50,606 bases of DNA. Origin: an uncultured Granulosicoccaceae bacterium (GTDB lineage: Bacteria; Pseudomonadota; Gammaproteobacteria; Granulosicoccales; Granulosicoccaceae). The position numbers and the translations under genes were made by a program. The stretch lies in the NCBI GenBank assembly GCA_937922675.1, contig CALAJN010000012.1:1-50606 (forward strand). Direction: 5' to 3'. Positions 1-8,460 of this stretch are shown here, piece after piece. The stretch's first letter is position 1. Each line of letters opens with the position of its first letter. Below the pieces are notes generated by a model, which worked only from the letters and a program-made list of their open reading frames with translations, made no database searches and was not told the origin of the DNA.

Positions 1-516
1 ATGCCACTCACCAAACGGGCGTAGTCCTTCCGGCACGACGTCCAGGCCGACAGACAGGGAAAATAACGCAAGACCGATCCCGAGGTTTCGAGGCGCGCCT
101 GACCATAGCTCAGAACGGTAGTACACCAACCAGCACAAAACTGACAGTCCGTAGACACCGTAAACGATCGCTGAGGGCACGCCCATCGCGGGCCATGCGT
201 TTTCGTGAAGCAGCCACAGGTCGTCCAGCGCAAGCATAACGGTGATGCCCGCGGCAACGCCCAGACACGTTTGATGGCGCGTGTGTAAAGCGGGGGAGTC
301 GACTGCGAGTACGGTGAAGGTTGCTACCGCGGCAGCAGCGATCCAACACAGTACACCGAGATCAGATAACCATCCTGCATAGATTGGAGCTGACACCATT
401 TCTCGTGCATCGCCAAACAACAGCCATGCGTGAGTTTTTCCGGACGCTTGAAGCATCGCGACCACCACCAGCATGCAAAGTGATAGAAACCACGTGCCGA
501 CCGTCAAGACTCGCAT
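1..516 (-). CDS. Polytopic membrane protein of unknown function, 3' end cut by window edge
   Basis: An open frame runs on the minus strand from an ATG at 516 through position 1 without a stop, so the gene continues beyond the window. About 172 residues are visible. They are strongly hydrophobic, with about five likely membrane segments: residues near 4-22, 46-66, 76-92, 104-122 and a last one near 143-155. The motif DDLWLLHE lies between two segments. I know acidic-plus-His motifs of this kind from unnamed membrane proteins, but I cannot assign a function. A GTG at 567 is an upstream alternative start, and neither start has a clear Shine-Dalgarno sequence. An in-frame stop lies just upstream at about 585, so the 5' end must fall between these points. 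Confidence 0.6.
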   Translation of the reverse strand, partial: MRVLTVGTWFLSLCMLVVVAMLQASGKTHAWLLFGDAREMVSAPIYAGWLSDLGVLCWIAAAAVATFTVLAVDSPALHTRHQTCLGVAAGITVMLALDDLWLLHENAWPAMGVPSAIVYGVYGLSVLCWLVYYRSELWSGAPRNLGIGLALFSLSVGLDVVPEGLRPFGEWH

Positions 517-739
517 TTGTCGTACGTCAAAGCTGATGAGTGAACGAAGTCTATCGTTGTCGTGCACAACTGTGGAGGCGTTTCAATGACGCCTTGTTTC
601 ATCGTCCGGTAATCGCATGGCAGTATCGTGAACGAGATGTTTGCGATAGAAAGACTCGGATTACCTGCATGAGTTTACGCTAGCTCGTCAGGATCAATAA
701 AAATGTGACAGTCTACCGAGCCGATCGAGTCAGCACTCA

Positions 740-760
740 TCGTCATCGACACGATGACGA
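740..760 (-). terminator. Hairpin directly after the spondin gene
   Basis: A perfect 9-bp inverted repeat (TCGTCATCG / CGATGACGA, loop ACA) begins three bases after the stop codon of the minus-strand gene at 764. There is no T-run after it on the minus strand. It may be a weak or factor-assisted terminator, or an mRNA 3' stabiliser. Confidence 0.45.
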
Positions 761-763
761 CGA

Positions 764-1534
764 CTAGAGGCGCTCAATAAGAAATCGCCCGACGTCCGGC
801 AGGCCATCAACAAACGGAGACTCAGATGGTTGGCTACTGGTTCGCAGGACAGGTTCCCGCGGTTGCGTGTCCTGATTGCTCGACGTGAAGCTCACGCCGC
901 TGTCGGTGCCGGAGTCGTACAGCACCGCATCCACGGTGGCCGACTCCAGAAACGCACCACCATCAAACAACTCGACGTTGTGCAGGCCGACAAACCAGTC
1001 CGGGCTGGGTGCAAGCATCGATGTGATGGTGATCTGCGAATGATCCTGAGTGACGACAACCTCAACGCTTGCCTGACCATCCCCGGTACTGACGCCTGCG
1101 CCATTGATGGCCGAGATGGCGTATCCGTTGGCAATGCTCGCGTCGATTTCATCGAGGAACAAGGTCTTGCTACCTGTCTCCGCCATCTGTTCTATTCCGG
1201 CTGTTGCGATCTGCCCCGGCTCCCAGTAAATCACTTGTTCGCTGTGGACCGCGCCTACCAGCCCCGAAAAGTGCGCGGAAGCGCCCGGGAACTGCTCCGG
1301 GTGACGCTCCGCCGTCCAATCGGCATCGAAGGTGATGCGGTAGCGGGCTTCGGTGGGAGTGGGGGGGGCGGTAGGCGTCTCCGAATCGGTGGGTGTTGCT
1401 GGTACCTCGGGCATCTCATCGACCGAATCGCCAGCGGACTCCGTCTCGGGTTCCGTGATGCCGGTTCCCGAGCTGGAACACGCCATCATTGCCAATCCCA
1501 GGACTGGGACGAAGTACGCTATCGGTAATCTCAT
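764..1534 (-). CDS. Spondin-domain lipoprotein
   Basis: This 256-residue protein starts at the ATG at 1534, preceded by AGAGG eight bases upstream. A longer frame starting at 1699 lacks a signal peptide at its N terminus. Residues 1-18 form a lipoprotein signal (hydrophobic stretch ending MMACSSS), so the mature N-terminal Cys is probably lipidated. A Ser/Pro/Glu/Thr-rich linker follows to about residue 60. The C-terminal part, starting YRITFDADWTAERHPEQFPG and containing AHFSGLVGAVH and GIEQMAETGS, matches the bacterial spondin N-terminal domain (Spond_N). In animals this domain occurs in extracellular-matrix proteins; in bacteria its role is not established. The gene lies 49 bp downstream of the VCBS-repeat gene on the same strand, so the two are probably co-transcribed and exported together. 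Confidence 0.82.
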   Translation of the reverse strand: MRLPIAYFVPVLGLAMMACSSSGTGITEPETESAGDSVDEMPEVPATPTDSETPTAPPTPTEARYRITFDADWTAERHPEQFPGASAHFSGLVGAVHSEQVIYWEPGQIATAGIEQMAETGSKTLFLDEIDASIANGYAISAINGAGVSTGDGQASVEVVVTQDHSQITITSMLAPSPDWFVGLHNVELFDGGAFLESATVDAVLYDSGTDSGVSFTSSNQDTQPREPVLRTSSQPSESPFVDGLPDVGRFLIERL

Positions 1535-1583
1535 CGGATGGCCTCTGAGTGATGGTGAATTCGTGATCGTTGGATGGTTACCA

Positions 1584-2396
1584 CTAAGGACAGCGCATGG
1601 CGTCAGCAAGACTCTCTGCGCCACCGAACGCACCAACATCCTGTGAGACGAGTGACGTGCCTTGCAGTGTCGTTTCGAGGATTCGTCGCCAGGAGGCATC
1701 TACGGTAATCAGCGAAACCGTGTTTCCACAGGTCTTGAGACCGCCCGAGATGAAGTCCTCGCCGATGCGGTGATTGGTGTGACCTTTCGCGTGCGCTATC
1801 TGATGAAGGTCGTCGTCCTGGAAGGTCCACACACGCAGTGTCTTGGCAAGGTGCGGACGATCCACGTAAGCGATGTCCATGTCGCCGTCGTTGTTCAGAT
1901 CTGTAATGCCCACGGGTGCCAACCACCGGTTGGATTGTCCGATATAGGGGGTAGTGGTGAGCAATGTGAGTTCACGCTCCAGGAGCTGGTAGACCGCGAT
2001 CTGTGCGCCGTAGTTTCGATGGCTACGGACCGTGACGACTTCCACGCCGTCCACGCCATCGATGTCCGCCAGTCGGGGCGCGATATCTTCAAAGACATGA
2101 ACGTCATCCAGTGTGACGGAATACGAACAGTTGCTGTCGTCACTAACCCACAAGGATGCAGGCTCGATGGCATCACCAAGAACCCCATGCGCGTATCGGT
2201 CGGTAGCGTCGTCGTACCACGCGCTAGCGATACCGGGTTGGCCGTCCGCCGTCACGATAGAATCCGGGAAATCCGACGCTGCCGCGGTTGCGATCGCGCA
2301 GTCTGCCCGCGCCGTGTTTACGGAAAGAGCGCTGGCAACAAGCGTCACCACGATGAGACTGGCTTTGAGCATCTGGATGCGGATTGAGCGAAACAC
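1584..2396 (-). CDS. Secreted VCBS/FG-GAP repeat protein
   Basis: This protein has 270 residues. A signal peptide covers about residues 1-31 (hydrophobic core LKASLIVVTLVASALS, cleavage near ARA). The start is a GTG at 2396 with GGA upstream; an ATG at 2372 is the alternative and keeps the signal peptide. The mature part has integrin-like calcium-binding repeats, LADIDGVDGVEVVTV and ITDLNNDGDMDIAYVD, both matching the D-x-D/N-x-D-G pattern of VCBS/FG-GAP blades. Secreted proteins of this type are common in marine Alphaproteobacteria and Gammaproteobacteria and have no assigned enzyme activity. It is the upstream gene of a probable two-gene unit with the spondin lipoprotein. Confidence 0.75.
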   Translation of the reverse strand: MFRSIRIQMLKASLIVVTLVASALSVNTARADCAIATAAASDFPDSIVTADGQPGIASAWYDDATDRYAHGVLGDAIEPASLWVSDDSNCSYSVTLDDVHVFEDIAPRLADIDGVDGVEVVTVRSHRNYGAQIAVYQLLERELTLLTTTPYIGQSNRWLAPVGITDLNNDGDMDIAYVDRPHLAKTLRVWTFQDDDLHQIAHAKGHTNHRIGEDFISGGLKTCGNTVSLITVDASWRRILETTLQGTSLVSQDVGAFGGAESLADAMRCP

Positions 2397-2517
2397 AGGT
2401 GTGATCCGGCGCGCGCGGGGAAAGTTTCATCCCCTGTGCTGGAAATACGACACGCGTCCGAAAACGTCAGTTCACGAAAAACTTAGGCCGGGTGTCAACA
2501 ACTCCGTGTTGCGTTCG

Positions 2518-2640
2518 ATCGGTTCGCGGATTGCTTGCGAGGATCCGCGTGTCGATCCACTCGCTAGCACGGCGAATGTTGCCGGCGTGCAAATGCGACC
2601 AGAGTTCGCGTTCTGTCATGCCCGGCGCCAGTGGGTCGCG
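2518..2640 (-). pseudogene. Internal fragment of an M24-family peptidase gene
   Basis: Directly after the stop of the FAD oxidoreductase gene, and in the same direction, the minus strand encodes about 41 residues resembling the middle of M24 (creatinase/prolidase-fold) peptidases. The core reads APGMTERELW, then EWIDTRILAS and NPRTD. From memory, intact relatives read PGMTE..LW..LH..NI..GGEWIETRLLASGPRTNPWFQE at this place. The catalytic metal ligands, the N-terminal domain and the rest of the C-terminal domain are missing. I read this as a deletion remnant of a gene that once ended the catabolic operon. Confidence 0.6.
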
Positions 2641-2647
2641 AGTTGCA

Positions 2648-3865
2648 TCAAATGATGGCCTTTTCAACAATCGGGTTGTTGTTGACAATGCGCTCGTAGT
2701 TGAACGGTGACATATCGAGAGTTCGGTATTCACCGTAGGTGAGGAACTCAGCGGTGCCACGCCCCATCGCTGGAGACTGCTGCAGCCCATGACCTGAAAA
2801 GCCGTTCAGGAACACGAAATTCTCGATTTCCGTATGTGGGCCCATTACGGCGTTGTGATCAAAGGTATTCATGGCGTAGTGCCCACTCCACTCAGTGGTG
2901 AGCCGGATTGACTCAAACTGCGGTATGCGCGTAGCAAGCACCGGCCATACATGATTTTCCCATAGCGCAGGGTCCATGACAAAATCATCAAACGCCACGG
3001 CGGGGTCTGTTTCGGCGTGACCGCCCGCTTGATAGGTACCTCCTCCGTTCTCGCGGCAATGCACACCGGATGGGTCGATCGTCAGTGGCAAGTCTCGATC
3101 CAGTGGGTGCTCGGCCTTGAAAATCCATGTGAACCGCTTGCGGGGTTCAACCGGCAATTCAATTCCCGCCATTTTTGCGGTGGCCGCTGCTCGCGGACCA
3201 GTTGCATTCAGAATCTGCCCACAGGAGATCACGTCACCGGACTTCAGGGTGATGCTATCAGCGCGTGAGCCCGTCGCGTTGATCGTGATATCCACGACCT
3301 CATTGGACACGAATTCAACACCTCGCTCGAGTGCTTGACGCCGCCACCATTCAAACACCGCTGCTGCGTCCCAGTACCCTTCGTCCACACGATTGATCGA
3401 ACCGAGAACGATGTCATCGACGTTGTAGAAGGGATACTGGGCCTTGATCTGATCAGGGGTCATGAGCTCGGTGGCAGCGCCGGCCGCCAGCTGCACTTGC
3501 TGGCTCTCCCTCAGTATGTCGGCAGAGAGCTCGTTGTCTGCGAGGTACATGTAACCAAAGGAACGGATGCCAAGCTCCGGCACCCTTTCATCGTTTGCCA
3601 TGTAGGTACGGATGTTCTTGACAAAATCTGCAGCAAATTGCGATATCCGGACGTTGAGCTCAGTGCTGAACTGCTGCCGCATGCACGAATTGGTATGTGA
3701 GGTAGAACAGAACTCGTAGGTGGGATCCTTCTCGACCACCAGGACCGATCCGTTGAAATCATCGTTGTCAGATAAAAACCAGGCGGCTGACGAGCCCATG
3801 ATGGCCCCGCCAATGATGACCACATCATAGGAGGTGTGCTTCGGTGTTGACATGACAGACTTCAT
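2648..3865 (-). CDS. DadA/sarcosine-oxidase-like FAD-dependent oxidoreductase
   Basis: This is a 405-residue single-chain flavoprotein. The N-terminal dinucleotide-binding motif YDVVIIGGAIMGSSAAW (residues 13-29) is followed by an acidic residue at the end of the second strand (VLVVEKD). The C-terminal part has the conserved NGFSGHGLQQSPAMGR segment of the DAO fold, which closes the FAD site. This family oxidises secondary or primary amines such as sarcosine, dimethylglycine or D-amino acids; it passes electrons to oxygen or the quinone pool. The substrate cannot be read from sequence. It is the last intact gene of the operon, 12 bp after the PuuB-like gene. The start at 3865 is an ATG, with a second ATG four codons in. 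Confidence 0.8.
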   Translation of the reverse strand: MKSVMSTPKHTSYDVVIIGGAIMGSSAAWFLSDNDDFNGSVLVVEKDPTYEFCSTSHTNSCMRQQFSTELNVRISQFAADFVKNIRTYMANDERVPELGIRSFGYMYLADNELSADILRESQQVQLAAGAATELMTPDQIKAQYPFYNVDDIVLGSINRVDEGYWDAAAVFEWWRRQALERGVEFVSNEVVDITINATGSRADSITLKSGDVISCGQILNATGPRAAATAKMAGIELPVEPRKRFTWIFKAEHPLDRDLPLTIDPSGVHCRENGGGTYQAGGHAETDPAVAFDDFVMDPALWENHVWPVLATRIPQFESIRLTTEWSGHYAMNTFDHNAVMGPHTEIENFVFLNGFSGHGLQQSPAMGRGTAEFLTYGEYRTLDMSPFNYERIVNNNPIVEKAII

Positions 3866-3877
3866 GATGCGCTATCC

Positions 3878-5212
3878 CTATAACTCCTTGCCTGCTCGCC
3901 ACTCACCCCAGCGCATGATGGCGCTGGCACCCATCGTGGAAAACGGCGGTGGTGGTAATTTTATGGGTTCTTCATCGGCTTGCATATCATCGAGCAAGGG
4001 GCCTTGTTCACCACTGGCAAGTTCAGCAGCAAGCTTACCCGCTATCGTACCTTTCGCCGTACCCAGGCCATTCTGGCAACAGGCCGCATACAGACCGTCA
4101 TCGAGCTCGCCAAAGGCGGGTACCGTGTTGCGACTGAGGCACAGGCGACCACCCCAGGTAAAAGCCATTTCTACATCATCAAGCATGGGAAAGCGATCGC
4201 GAAAAGAGCGATCATGAGTGCGGATAACTTCTCCAAGGCGCGCATCAGAGATCTCCATCGAGGGCTGAAACGTCGCTCTGTTACGTATGATCAATCGATC
4301 GCCGCCGGTATCCGCAATACGACGCACGGTGGTACCCATCGGATCAGCAGGGGTCAACGCCCAGCGTGGCTCGCCCCCGAGACGCTTCAGCTGCCGTGAA
4401 GAGAGTGGGGCAGTCATCGATGCATAGGTGAATACATGCATCAACTGTCTTTTGTAAAACCCGAAGCTCTCGAGGTGCCCATTGACCGCCAGAATGGCTT
4501 TTGGAGCGACAACACTGCCACTGCGGGTTGTTGCCTTCCAGAGCCGGTTGTCACGTTCAAGCTGCACAACAGGCGAATGCTCGTGGATACACACGCGATT
4601 TGACTCAATGCCACGCGCAAGCGCACGAATGTACATCGCAGGCTGCAGCATGACCGTCCCCGGGCTGAACAAACCATCGACATAGGCAGGTGAGCCAGTC
4701 AATGCGTGCATCGCCTTTGCATCAAGTCGCTCATAGGGTTCAGCCAGGTGGTCAAGATGCAGGGCATAGGCGTTGTTGTGCGCAACACCTCTGTCGGTCA
4801 CCGCACCATTGACCTTGCCGCTCCGGACAATCGCTTCATCGGGCATGTCGTACGCTGTCTTGGCATCCAGCGCATAGTCGATGCCGGCACGGTTCAAACG
4901 CGTGTGACGTTGATCCTTGTCGGCCCTGCTACTGTAGTCACTCGACGTGAGATCATGCGGCAGGTCGATCATGAATCCTGAGTTTCTGCCTGCGGGCCCA
5001 TCAGCAAGGGTGACCGCATCAAGGACAACAACGCGATCACCTCGATGGAGTTCAGCTAGCCGCCGCGCTGCCGACAAACCCGCAAAACCGGCTCCTATGA
5101 CCAGCCAATCCGCGCTGCTGTTTTCACGCAGCGCGGGTCGTGACGGCGCTGGCGGCAATAGCGCATTCCATGCGGCAGGACCCGGGTCCTTTGGAAGGCG
5201 GCGTACATCCAT
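3878..5212 (-). CDS. PuuB-like FAD-dependent amine oxidoreductase
   Basis: This 444-residue protein has the FAD-binding motif DWLVIGAGFAGLSAARRLAE near residues 35-54. It is followed by GPAGRNSGFMIDLP, which resembles the ASGRNGG segment of gamma-glutamylputrescine oxidase (PuuB). The C-terminal FAD-closing motif is present as YAACCQNGLGTAKGT. It probably oxidises an amine or N-substituted amino acid to an imine or aldehyde, which the upstream aldehyde dehydrogenase could then oxidise. It lies between the aldehyde dehydrogenase gene (86-bp gap) and a second FAD oxidoreductase (12-bp gap). The two flavoproteins are not close copies, so they probably act on different intermediates. Confidence 0.78.
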   Translation of the reverse strand: MDVRRLPKDPGPAAWNALLPPAPSRPALRENSSADWLVIGAGFAGLSAARRLAELHRGDRVVVLDAVTLADGPAGRNSGFMIDLPHDLTSSDYSSRADKDQRHTRLNRAGIDYALDAKTAYDMPDEAIVRSGKVNGAVTDRGVAHNNAYALHLDHLAEPYERLDAKAMHALTGSPAYVDGLFSPGTVMLQPAMYIRALARGIESNRVCIHEHSPVVQLERDNRLWKATTRSGSVVAPKAILAVNGHLESFGFYKRQLMHVFTYASMTAPLSSRQLKRLGGEPRWALTPADPMGTTVRRIADTGGDRLIIRNRATFQPSMEISDARLGEVIRTHDRSFRDRFPMLDDVEMAFTWGGRLCLSRNTVPAFGELDDGLYAACCQNGLGTAKGTIAGKLAAELASGEQGPLLDDMQADEEPIKLPPPPFSTMGASAIMRWGEWRAGKEL

Positions 5213-5298
5213 GCCTTGATCAGTAGTCCGTGTTCAAGGCGTCGCCCGCCCGCAACGGGTACGACCCTTCATCACGGTCCGCGATGAGGATCTTCCAG

Positions 5299-6804
5299 TC
5301 ATTGCACCTTGTCGCCCGACGCCGCATCCGACAAATCTATCCAGATGGTTTTCAATTCGGTGTATTGATCATGGGCATGCAAACTGTTGTCGCGCCCACC
5401 AAAACCTGATTGCTTGTATCCACCAAATGGCGTTGTTATGTCGCCCTCACCAAAACAGTTGATGGTTACCGTGCCTGCCTTGATATCGCGTGCTGCGCGT
5501 AGTGCGCGCTTGGCGTTTGCACTGAATACGCTTGCGCTCAGACCGTAGTCAGTTGCATTGGCAAGCTCGATAGCCTCTTCTGCCGAGGACACGGTCATGA
5601 CGGACAATACCGGGCCAAATATCTCCTCGGTTGCCAGTACGTGAACTGGTGCGACGTCATCAAAGATGGTGGGTTCGACATAACAGCCGTCCGACGTGCC
5701 ACCCGTCAAGGAGCGCAGACCGCTCGCCTTTGAAAGATAGCCGTGAACCTTGTCCACGTGTTCATCGTCAATCAAGGCACCCAGATGATTGGCCGGGTCA
5801 AGCGGATCGCCTGTCTTCCAGTCTCTGACACGCGCAACGATGGATTCAAGCAAGGGCGCCTTGACAGCCTCATGCACGATGAGACGGGAACACGCGGAGC
5901 AGTTTTCACCCATATTCCAGAACGCGCCATTGACGATGTGTTCAGCGACCAGATCCAGCTCTTCTGCATCTTCGAGCACGATGGCCGGGTTCTTTCCACC
6001 ACATTCGAGGACCACTTTCTTTAAATTGCTATCAGCCGCATAGTGCAAAAAGCGGCGACCGGTTTCAGTTGAACCGGTAAAACTCAGCATGTCGATATCT
6101 GGATGCCGACCCAGCGGTTCACCCACCGCCTCTCCTGTACCCGGCAGTACTTGGAAGACACCGCGTGGAATACCCGCCTCCATCGCAAGTTCTGCCATCC
6201 AGAGCGCGGTCAGACTCGTTTGCTCGGCAGGTTTTACAATGACACTGTTGCCTGCGGCCAGTGCCGGCGCCATTTTCCAGGCCAGCATCAATAGCGGAAA
6301 GTTCCATGGCAGAACAGCGGCGACCACACCGACCGGTTCTCGCACAATGACAGCCATCGCATCATCGCCGACCGGTGCGCTCTGATCGTAGATCTTGTCA
6401 ATCGCTTCAGCATGCCACTTGATCGTGTGAACCACTTCGGGGATATCGATCATTTCGCAATCGCGTATCGGCTTGCCACTGTCGAGTGACTCCATCACTG
6501 CCAGTTCGCGCCTGTTGCGTGTGATCGATTTGCACAAGCGAACAAGTACGTTCTTTCTGTGTGACGGATGAGACTTTGCCCATCCCGCCTGATCAAACGC
6601 CTGGCGCGCCTTGCTCACCGCAAAATCCACATCGTCACTATTGCAGGCGGCAATCTCGCACAGCCGTTTACCGGTTGCCGGGTTGATCGTGATCAATCCG
6701 CGCCCATGACCTTTCTGGAACTTGCCATCGATGAATGCAGCGCGTGGCATGTCCAGATCATGGGCAATGGCAGCGTATTCTTCATGGCTGAGTAAGTCGC
6801 TCAT
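5299..6804 (-). CDS. NAD(P)-dependent aldehyde dehydrogenase
   Basis: This is a full-length (501-residue) ALDH-superfamily enzyme that oxidises an aldehyde to the acid. Visible features are the substrate/cofactor segment PWNFPLLMLAWKMAPALAAGN, the base in VVLECGGKNPA (Glu near residue 266) and the nucleophile in NMGENCSACSR (Cys near residue 301). A C-terminal FGGYKQSGFGGRD motif is also present. It is most like gamma-glutamyl-gamma-aminobutyraldehyde/aminobutyraldehyde dehydrogenases (PuuC group). Its ATG overlaps the stop of the upstream DapA-family gene by four bases (ATGA), so translation is probably coupled. Together with two amine oxidoreductases this suggests amine or amino-acid catabolism; the exact aldehyde is unknown. 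Confidence 0.85.
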   Translation of the reverse strand: MSDLLSHEEYAAIAHDLDMPRAAFIDGKFQKGHGRGLITINPATGKRLCEIAACNSDDVDFAVSKARQAFDQAGWAKSHPSHRKNVLVRLCKSITRNRRELAVMESLDSGKPIRDCEMIDIPEVVHTIKWHAEAIDKIYDQSAPVGDDAMAVIVREPVGVVAAVLPWNFPLLMLAWKMAPALAAGNSVIVKPAEQTSLTALWMAELAMEAGIPRGVFQVLPGTGEAVGEPLGRHPDIDMLSFTGSTETGRRFLHYAADSNLKKVVLECGGKNPAIVLEDAEELDLVAEHIVNGAFWNMGENCSACSRLIVHEAVKAPLLESIVARVRDWKTGDPLDPANHLGALIDDEHVDKVHGYLSKASGLRSLTGGTSDGCYVEPTIFDDVAPVHVLATEEIFGPVLSVMTVSSAEEAIELANATDYGLSASVFSANAKRALRAARDIKAGTVTINCFGEGDITTPFGGYKQSGFGGRDNSLHAHDQYTELKTIWIDLSDAASGDKVQ

Positions 6805-7712
6805 GCCGCCGTCTCCTGCTCGATGCGGTCAATGGTCAGATTCATGGTCCGAATGACTTCGGCAAGTTCACGTTTTTCATCTTTGTTCAAGGGCTGCAAA
6901 GGTAGCCGCGGTGGTCCCGCATCAATGCCTCTGAGCGTCAGACCCTGCTTGATGCACTGCACGAATTTTCCGCCCTGTTCCAGAACACGCATCAATGGCA
7001 GCATCGCGGACATGATTTTCCGACCCTTGTTGAAGTCACCTTCAACCGCGCAGGCCTTGTACAGAGCGATATGCGCCTCCGGCGCGAAGTTCGACCCTGC
7101 GCACACCCATGACCGTGCGCCCCAGGCAAAGAACTCGAGCGCTTGATCGTCCATGCCACACGACAACTGTATGTGCGGGTAGTCGCGTGCCAGCATATGC
7201 AAGCGATTCGGATCACCGGAGCTCTCCTTGATTGCACAGAAATTCGGGCTTCGCCCGAGACGATCGAGCGTCTCTTCATCCATGTTCACGCACATGCGAC
7301 CGGGATAGTTGTACAGCATCACCGGCAGATTGGCGGCACGATCGATAGCCAGCGCATGCAAGGCGATTTCACGTCCTGTTGGATGCGCATAGGGCGGGGT
7401 TGCAACCAGCAAGGCATCGGCACCCGCCTGTTTGGCTGCTTTGGCAAACAGTATGCTGTCTTCTGTTCTGATCGCACCGGTACCAACGATCAGCGGCACC
7501 CGACGCTTGATAACGGTGTTGGCGAGCTTCATCAACTCGAGACGCTCGTCTACCGTCTGTGCATAGTATTCACCGGTTGTTCCTGCGACGATCAGACCCG
7601 ATACACCTGCACCAATCAGGAGTTCGATGGTATCGGCGAACTTGTCGCGATCGATCCCGAAGTGACTGTTATGCGGGGTAACCAGTGGTGTGTATATGCC
7701 TTCAAATTGCAT
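6801..7712 (-). CDS. Dihydrodipicolinate synthase/N-acetylneuraminate lyase family protein
   Basis: This 303-residue class I aldolase-fold enzyme has the substrate loop AGTTGEYY (residues 43-50), the Tyr of LYNYPGRM near residue 134 and the Schiff-base lysine in FCAIKESSGDP near residue 162. These are the hallmarks of the DapA/NanA superfamily, whose members cleave or form 2-oxo acids. Biosynthetic DapA is unlikely because the gene sits in a GntR-controlled catabolic operon. A known precedent for DapA-like protein, FAD oxidase and ALDH together is hydroxyproline breakdown, where the DapA-like member deaminates pyrroline-4-hydroxy-2-carboxylate. No hydroxyproline epimerase is visible here, so that assignment stays open. 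It starts 6 bp after the GntR stop and overlaps the ALDH gene by 4 bp. Confidence 0.82.
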   Translation of the reverse strand: MQFEGIYTPLVTPHNSHFGIDRDKFADTIELLIGAGVSGLIVAGTTGEYYAQTVDERLELMKLANTVIKRRVPLIVGTGAIRTEDSILFAKAAKQAGADALLVATPPYAHPTGREIALHALAIDRAANLPVMLYNYPGRMCVNMDEETLDRLGRSPNFCAIKESSGDPNRLHMLARDYPHIQLSCGMDDQALEFFAWGARSWVCAGSNFAPEAHIALYKACAVEGDFNKGRKIMSAMLPLMRVLEQGGKFVQCIKQGLTLRGIDAGPPRLPLQPLNKDEKRELAEVIRTMNLTIDRIEQETAA

Positions 7713-7718
7713 GATGAT

Positions 7719-8435
7719 TCAACCAGCAAGATCAGCAACGTCGTCAATGGGCAAGGGGTCAGGCAGCACATACTTATCCATGTCTCTGCGCGACAGCTCC
7801 CAATGTTGCAGGGTGAGGTCAACACAGTCGGCGGGATTTCTCTGCGCGATGGCATCGATCATCGCCTCGTGTTGTTCTGATGCCTTGACAATGCGCTTTT
7901 GTGATGAGGCGTGATGGACCCGATAAAAGCGCTGACTCATACGCGCATGGTCAATCAGCAAGCGGCCAAGGCTTGGTGTCAGGTACGGTGACGCCGCCAT
8001 CTCTCCAAATTGTTCATGCAGTCGATGGTTGAGCACTACCATGTCCTGCGCGTTTGAGGCCTTCATGGCCTTGTGAAAACGCGCCTGGGTTTTCTTTGCC
8101 GCAGTGATCTGCACCGTACTGGCTTGTTCACAGGCGAGGCGAGCGATGGCCGCATAGATCAACGGGGCGCTTTGAAAGAAGCTGCGCATCGTTGCAAGAT
8201 CCATGGAAGACACCGCAGCGCCCCGATTTGACGCAAGCGACAAGTACCCCTCGCCAGCCAGACGGTGAAACACTTCCCGAAGCGGTGTCCTCGACACCCC
8301 GTATTCGGCCGACAGCGCCACTTCATCAAGAGCGCTGCCTGGACTGAGCTCCAGCGTGAGCACCCGCTGCTTCAGATCGTGATAGCTCTTGAGCTTTCTT
8401 GAATCCTTCATCCGAGCGTCCGTGATTGCCGACAT
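7719..8435 (-). CDS. GntR-family (FCD/FadR-type) transcriptional regulator
   Basis: About 238 residues. The N-terminal winged helix-turn-helix has the typical LDEVALSAEYGVSRTPLREV sequence (near residues 40-60), followed by LAGEGYL. The C-terminal part is an all-helical FCD-like sensor domain. I chose the ATG at 8435; the frame runs open to 8639, but that extension overlaps the palindromic operator and does not look like protein. A second ATG at 8411 is possible. It is the first gene of the catabolic operon and probably represses it until the substrate or an intermediate binds. A palindrome typical of the family lies 26 bp upstream of the start. Confidence 0.85.
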   Translation of the reverse strand: MSAITDARMKDSRKLKSYHDLKQRVLTLELSPGSALDEVALSAEYGVSRTPLREVFHRLAGEGYLSLASNRGAAVSSMDLATMRSFFQSAPLIYAAIARLACEQASTVQITAAKKTQARFHKAMKASNAQDMVVLNHRLHEQFGEMAASPYLTPSLGRLLIDHARMSQRFYRVHHASSQKRIVKASEQHEAMIDAIAQRNPADCVDLTLQHWELSRRDMDKYVLPDPLPIDDVADLAG

Positions 8436-8460
8436 ACGTTTTGACACAGGTCGCCAAAAT

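Noticed and set aside
830-2387. Plus-strand frames of 232 and 241 codons
   Set aside because: Both are antisense to the spondin and VCBS genes, which carry signal peptides and domain motifs.
2648-8435. Assignment of the operon to hydroxyproline breakdown
   Set aside because: DapA-like, FAD and ALDH members fit in outline, but no epimerase gene is present. The ALDH and second flavoprotein look more like the Puu group, so I left the substrate open.
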